From: Phaeodactylibacter sp964397205
GTDB lineage: Bacteria > Bacteroidota > Bacteroidia > Chitinophagales > Saprospiraceae
Assembly: GCA_964397205.1 (NCBI GenBank)
Contig: CAYNIT010000215.1
Span: 1 to 7,980 of the forward strand
Direction of reading: 5' to 3'
Length of the DNA stretch: 7,980 nucleotides
Part shown: one piece after another, positions 5,979-7,980 of the stretch
How positions within the stretch are numbered: the stretch's first letter is position 1
How the letters are laid out: each line of letters opens with the position of its first letter
Notes under the pieces: model-generated
Database searches by the model: none
What the model was told of the DNA's origin: nothing
What the model saw: the letters and a program-made list of their open reading frames with translations, nothing else
Position numbers and translations under genes: made by a program

Positions 5979-6031
5979 GCAAGGTGTCAACTGCAAGGTG
6001 TCATCTCCTGTCAAGGATGGTGACATCTTGC
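5979..6031 (+). repeat. REP-like class A unit right of RAYT, with truncated arm before it
   Basis: A partial left arm GCAAGGTGTC starts at 5979, one nucleotide after the RAYT stop. AACT follows, then a complete 39-nt unit (5993-6031) with the standard arms and loop TGTCAA. The order partial arm, (C)AACT, full unit repeats exactly what lies left of the RAYT at 5106-5159, so the two flanks are direct repeats. Confidence 0.85.
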
Positions 6032-6034
6032 TTC

Positions 6035-6088
6035 GAAAACAAGAGATGTCACCGTCCTCCTTCGTCGGAGATGACACCTCTTGTTTTC
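6035..6088 (-). repeat. REP-like class B hairpin between convergent genes; possible terminator
   Basis: GAAAACAAGAGATGTCA pairs with TGACACCTCTTGTTTTC over 17 positions with one mismatch or wobble, the cleanest stem in the window. On the minus strand the loop is GACGAAGGA, and the right arm has GGACGG in place of GGATGG. It lies between the stops of the converging RAYT and extracellular-protein genes, 7 nt past the latter's stop. The T-rich foot on either strand suggests it may end transcription in both directions; this role is inferred from position and structure. Confidence 0.8.
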
Positions 6089-6095
6089 AGCAATA

Positions 6096-7980
6096 CTATT
6101 TTGAAATAATCAGCTTTTCCGTTTGCAGCATCCCTTTGGCATTTTGCGTCTTCAGCCAGTACTGGCCGGCGGGCAGATCAGTTGCTTCCCATTGTATAGA
6201 ATGGGTGCCAGCCGGCAATTGGCGGGAGCCTACGAGCTGGCCGAAGGCGTTGTAGAGCCTTGCGGTCGTTTCCTGCTCCATGGGCTGGCTCCAGCGCAAG
6301 GTGAATTGATCTTCGGCCGGGTTGGGGAACACGCTAGGCTGGGCAATGCCTTGCGCCTGCCCGTTGGAGGCCTGGTTGCCAGGTATTTCCGCCAGTGCCG
6401 CATTGCCGCCACTTACTTCTACATTACTGAACACGGCCTCCGTCTGCGCATTCGGCAGGTAGGTGAAGCTGGCCAGGCCGATCTCCACGCAGTTTTGCAT
6501 CGGGACAAATACCGCGTGCACGTACTGGAAATTGCTGCCCGTAGTACTGTAGTAGGCGAACACCCAGTCGCCCTGCCGGTACAGCTGCAGCCAGATCGGG
6601 AAGGGGCGGTAGAACGCCTGCACCGTCTTAGCCCCATTGGTAGTTGCCCGGCGCTCGTGCCGCAGCACATTGGTCAGGTTGGAAAAGATGGCCGCCTGCT
6701 TGCTGCCCGCCGCCGTGGTCTCGCGGATCATCAAGCCAGCGTAGCCGTTGGGGCTGACGCTCTCTACTTTGGCGGTGATGGAGCCGGTGCCGCAGAGGGG
6801 CTGGAAGGCGAAAGCGGCATTATCCGTCGTTGAGCTGACGGCGTTGTTGCCGGAGCCGGTGATGGTGAATTCGCCGCCGGAGGGCGTGCATGGCGCGTAG
6901 CTGTAGTCGTTGCCCAAACCGACTTGCCCCACATCTGCGCTGCTCCAGGAAGCCGGCAGTTCATTGCTCTCCGCTACCGTGATGGTGGCATCGCAACTGC
7001 TGCTGTTGCCCGCTGTGTCCTCCGCCATTACTGGTACAGAGAAGGTCATGCCCACATCCGTACAGCCGTAGGTAGCTGCGGGGAAACTGATCGTCTCAAT
7101 GCCGCAGTTGTCGCTGCTACCCGCTGCGTCAATGACATCTGCCTGCGTAAGCTCCAACGGGCTGTCCGATAGCTCCACGGTGGTGCTGCGGCAGCTCACC
7201 ACCGGCGCTTCGTTGTCGCTTACGGTGATTTGGAAAGAGCAGCTAGCGGTATTCCCCGCCGCATCCATTACCGTGTAGGTTTCTGTGCTGCTGCCGAGCG
7301 GAAATGCCGCGCCGCTGCCCAGGCCATTGCTAAGTGCAGTGCTGGCTCCGGGCAGATTATCTTGGCCGGTGGGCGTGTCGTAATCGACTACAGCAGTACA
7401 GGCGCCGGGGTCGGTATCCACCGTAATATCGGCCGGGCAATCAATGGCCGGTGCCTGGCAGTCGGTAGGAGCGGTAAACAAGGCATCCTCTGTCAGGGTG
7501 CAACCTTCGCTGCCTGTAAGGACCACCGTGGCATCCACTGCCGCCCCATCCGATACCAAGCCTGTCAGGTTGACGGTCTGGGTGCCGCCAGCAATAGCGA
7601 GAGCAACGGTATTGCCGTTGACGGAAAGCTGCCCGTCGGCGGGTAGGCTGTTGAAACTGACCGTGACCTCCTGATCGTAGGTATTGTCCGCCGGATCGCA
7701 AGCAGTCTGCGCGCCAGCGCTTACAGAAGCGATGGGGCAAGCGGGTTCGGCGCAGATTTCCAGATTATTGAAGTACAGGTTGGCTGGGGCATTGAAGCCG
7801 GCATCGGCATTGAACAGCCGCAGCCGGCTGATGTCCTGTGTACCGGAGGCGGGGCTGATCAAGTTGCCGCTCAGAGCAGCGCTCGCGCCGTCCTCGAGGC
7901 GCGTCACGCTCAATTCATAGGCCGTTGGGCTGGTAAGGCGGATGCTTATATCGAGCCCCTCATCGGTGTACCCAATGCCA
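6096..7980 (-). CDS. Extracellular multidomain protein with HYR-like modules and type IX secretion sorting domain (N-terminus outside)
   Basis: The frame stays open to the window edge: 22 residues precede the TTG at 7913, so that codon is not the start, and 627 C-terminal residues are visible. In order, there is the end of an adhesion-like module (NLYFNNLEICAEP, near 67-79) and a Cys-containing Ig-like stretch (about 82-172). HYR-type modules follow: CPADITVDTDPGACTAVVDY, then a DAAGNTASCSFQITVSDNEAP end (about 179-260), and a divergent second one ending in DTAGNSSSCDATITV (to about 335). About 342-525 resembles the DUF1349/concanavalin-like fold, with GYAGLMIRETTAAGSKQA and WLQLYRQGDWVFAYYSTTG. 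A C-terminal sorting domain lies at about 549-627, with FPNPAEDQFTLRW, ARLYNAFGQLV and DLPAGQYWLKT, ending KLIISK. Type IX machinery exports such proteins and removes this tail. It is likely a secreted adhesin or hydrolase accessory; the enzymatic part, if any, lies beyond the window. Confidence 0.88.
   Translation of the reverse strand, partial: GIGYTDEGLDISIRLTSPTAYELSVTRLEDGASAALSGNLISPASGTQDISRLRLFNADAGFNAPANLYFNNLEICAEPACPIASVSAGAQTACDPADNTYDQEVTVSFNSLPADGQLSVNGNTVALAIAGGTQTVNLTGLVSDGAAVDATVVLTGSEGCTLTEDALFTAPTDCQAPAIDCPADITVDTDPGACTAVVDYDTPTGQDNLPGASTALSNGLGSGAAFPLGSSTETYTVMDAAGNTASCSFQITVSDNEAPVVSCRSTTVELSDSPLELTQADVIDAAGSSDNCGIETISFPAATYGCTDVGMTFSVPVMAEDTAGNSSSCDATITVAESNELPASWSSADVGQVGLGNDYSYAPCTPSGGEFTITGSGNNAVSSTTDNAAFAFQPLCGTGSITAKVESVSPNGYAGLMIRETTAAGSKQAAIFSNLTNVLRHERRATTNGAKTVQAFYRPFPIWLQLYRQGDWVFAYYSTTGSNFQYVHAVFVPMQNCVEIGLASFTYLPNAQTEAVFSNVEVSGGNAALAEIPGNQASNGQAQGIAQPSVFPNPAEDQFTLRWSQPMEQETTARLYNAFGQLVGSRQLPAGTHSIQWEATDLPAGQYWLKTQNAKGMLQTEKLIISK

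Noticed and set aside
6294..6304. Extra REP arm (GCAAGGTG) inside the extracellular protein gene
   Set aside because: Only eight bases match, there is no right arm, and the sequence is explained by conserved coding of the sorting domain.
6123..6833. 236-codon open frame on the plus strand opposite the extracellular protein gene
   Set aside because: It is the antisense of a GC-rich coding region with clear HYR-like and sorting-domain content on the other strand; the translated product has no recognisable motif.

Overview
The window looks like a chromosomal segment of a Bacteroidota bacterium. The strongest sign is the convergent gene at the right end, whose product finishes with a type IX secretion (Por) C-terminal sorting domain, a hallmark of this phylum. 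A GH3-family enzyme, a Bacteroidota-type TAnnTTTG promoter box and the lack of clear Shine-Dalgarno sites agree with that. The GC-rich coding sequence would fit a Saprospiria-like member better than an AT-rich Flavobacterium, but this placement is an inference.

Layout. At 1-1062 (+) is the 3' part of a PQQ-type beta-propeller protein, overlapping tail to tail by 10 bp with a GH3-family acyl-adenylating enzyme (1053-2561, -). A 244-bp divergent intergenic region leads to a PLP-dependent, ACC-synthase-like class I/II aminotransferase (2806-4137, +). From about 4148 to 6090 the character changes to a repeat-rich island. It holds a 66-bp relic of a TfoX-family 3' end, a tandem 47-bp repeat array interrupted by an exactly 100-N assembly gap, a solitary copy of the repeat, a broken TfoX-family gene (4775-5082), a cluster of repeat hairpins, an intact REP-associated tyrosine transposase (RAYT, 5291-5977) and a second, matching cluster of hairpins. 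The window ends in a large extracellular protein with HYR-like modules and a sorting domain (6096-7980, -), whose N-terminus lies outside.

How it fits together. The repeats are one imperfect-hairpin family in two loop classes. Class A reads on the + strand and class B on the - strand. A and B stand side by side like the REP pairs (BIMEs) that RAYTs act on in Gammaproteobacteria, and the RAYT is bracketed by near-identical A-B cassettes. Repeats start exactly one nucleotide after three stop codons, and they run in the sense direction of the gene they follow. The simplest reading is a Bacteroidota REP/RAYT system whose repeats occupy gene 3' ends. It has invaded a tfoX neighbourhood, where one tfoX copy is reduced to its tail and the other carries a frameshifting deletion and a nonsense codon. 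No CRISPR array, tRNA, rRNA or riboswitch was recognised.
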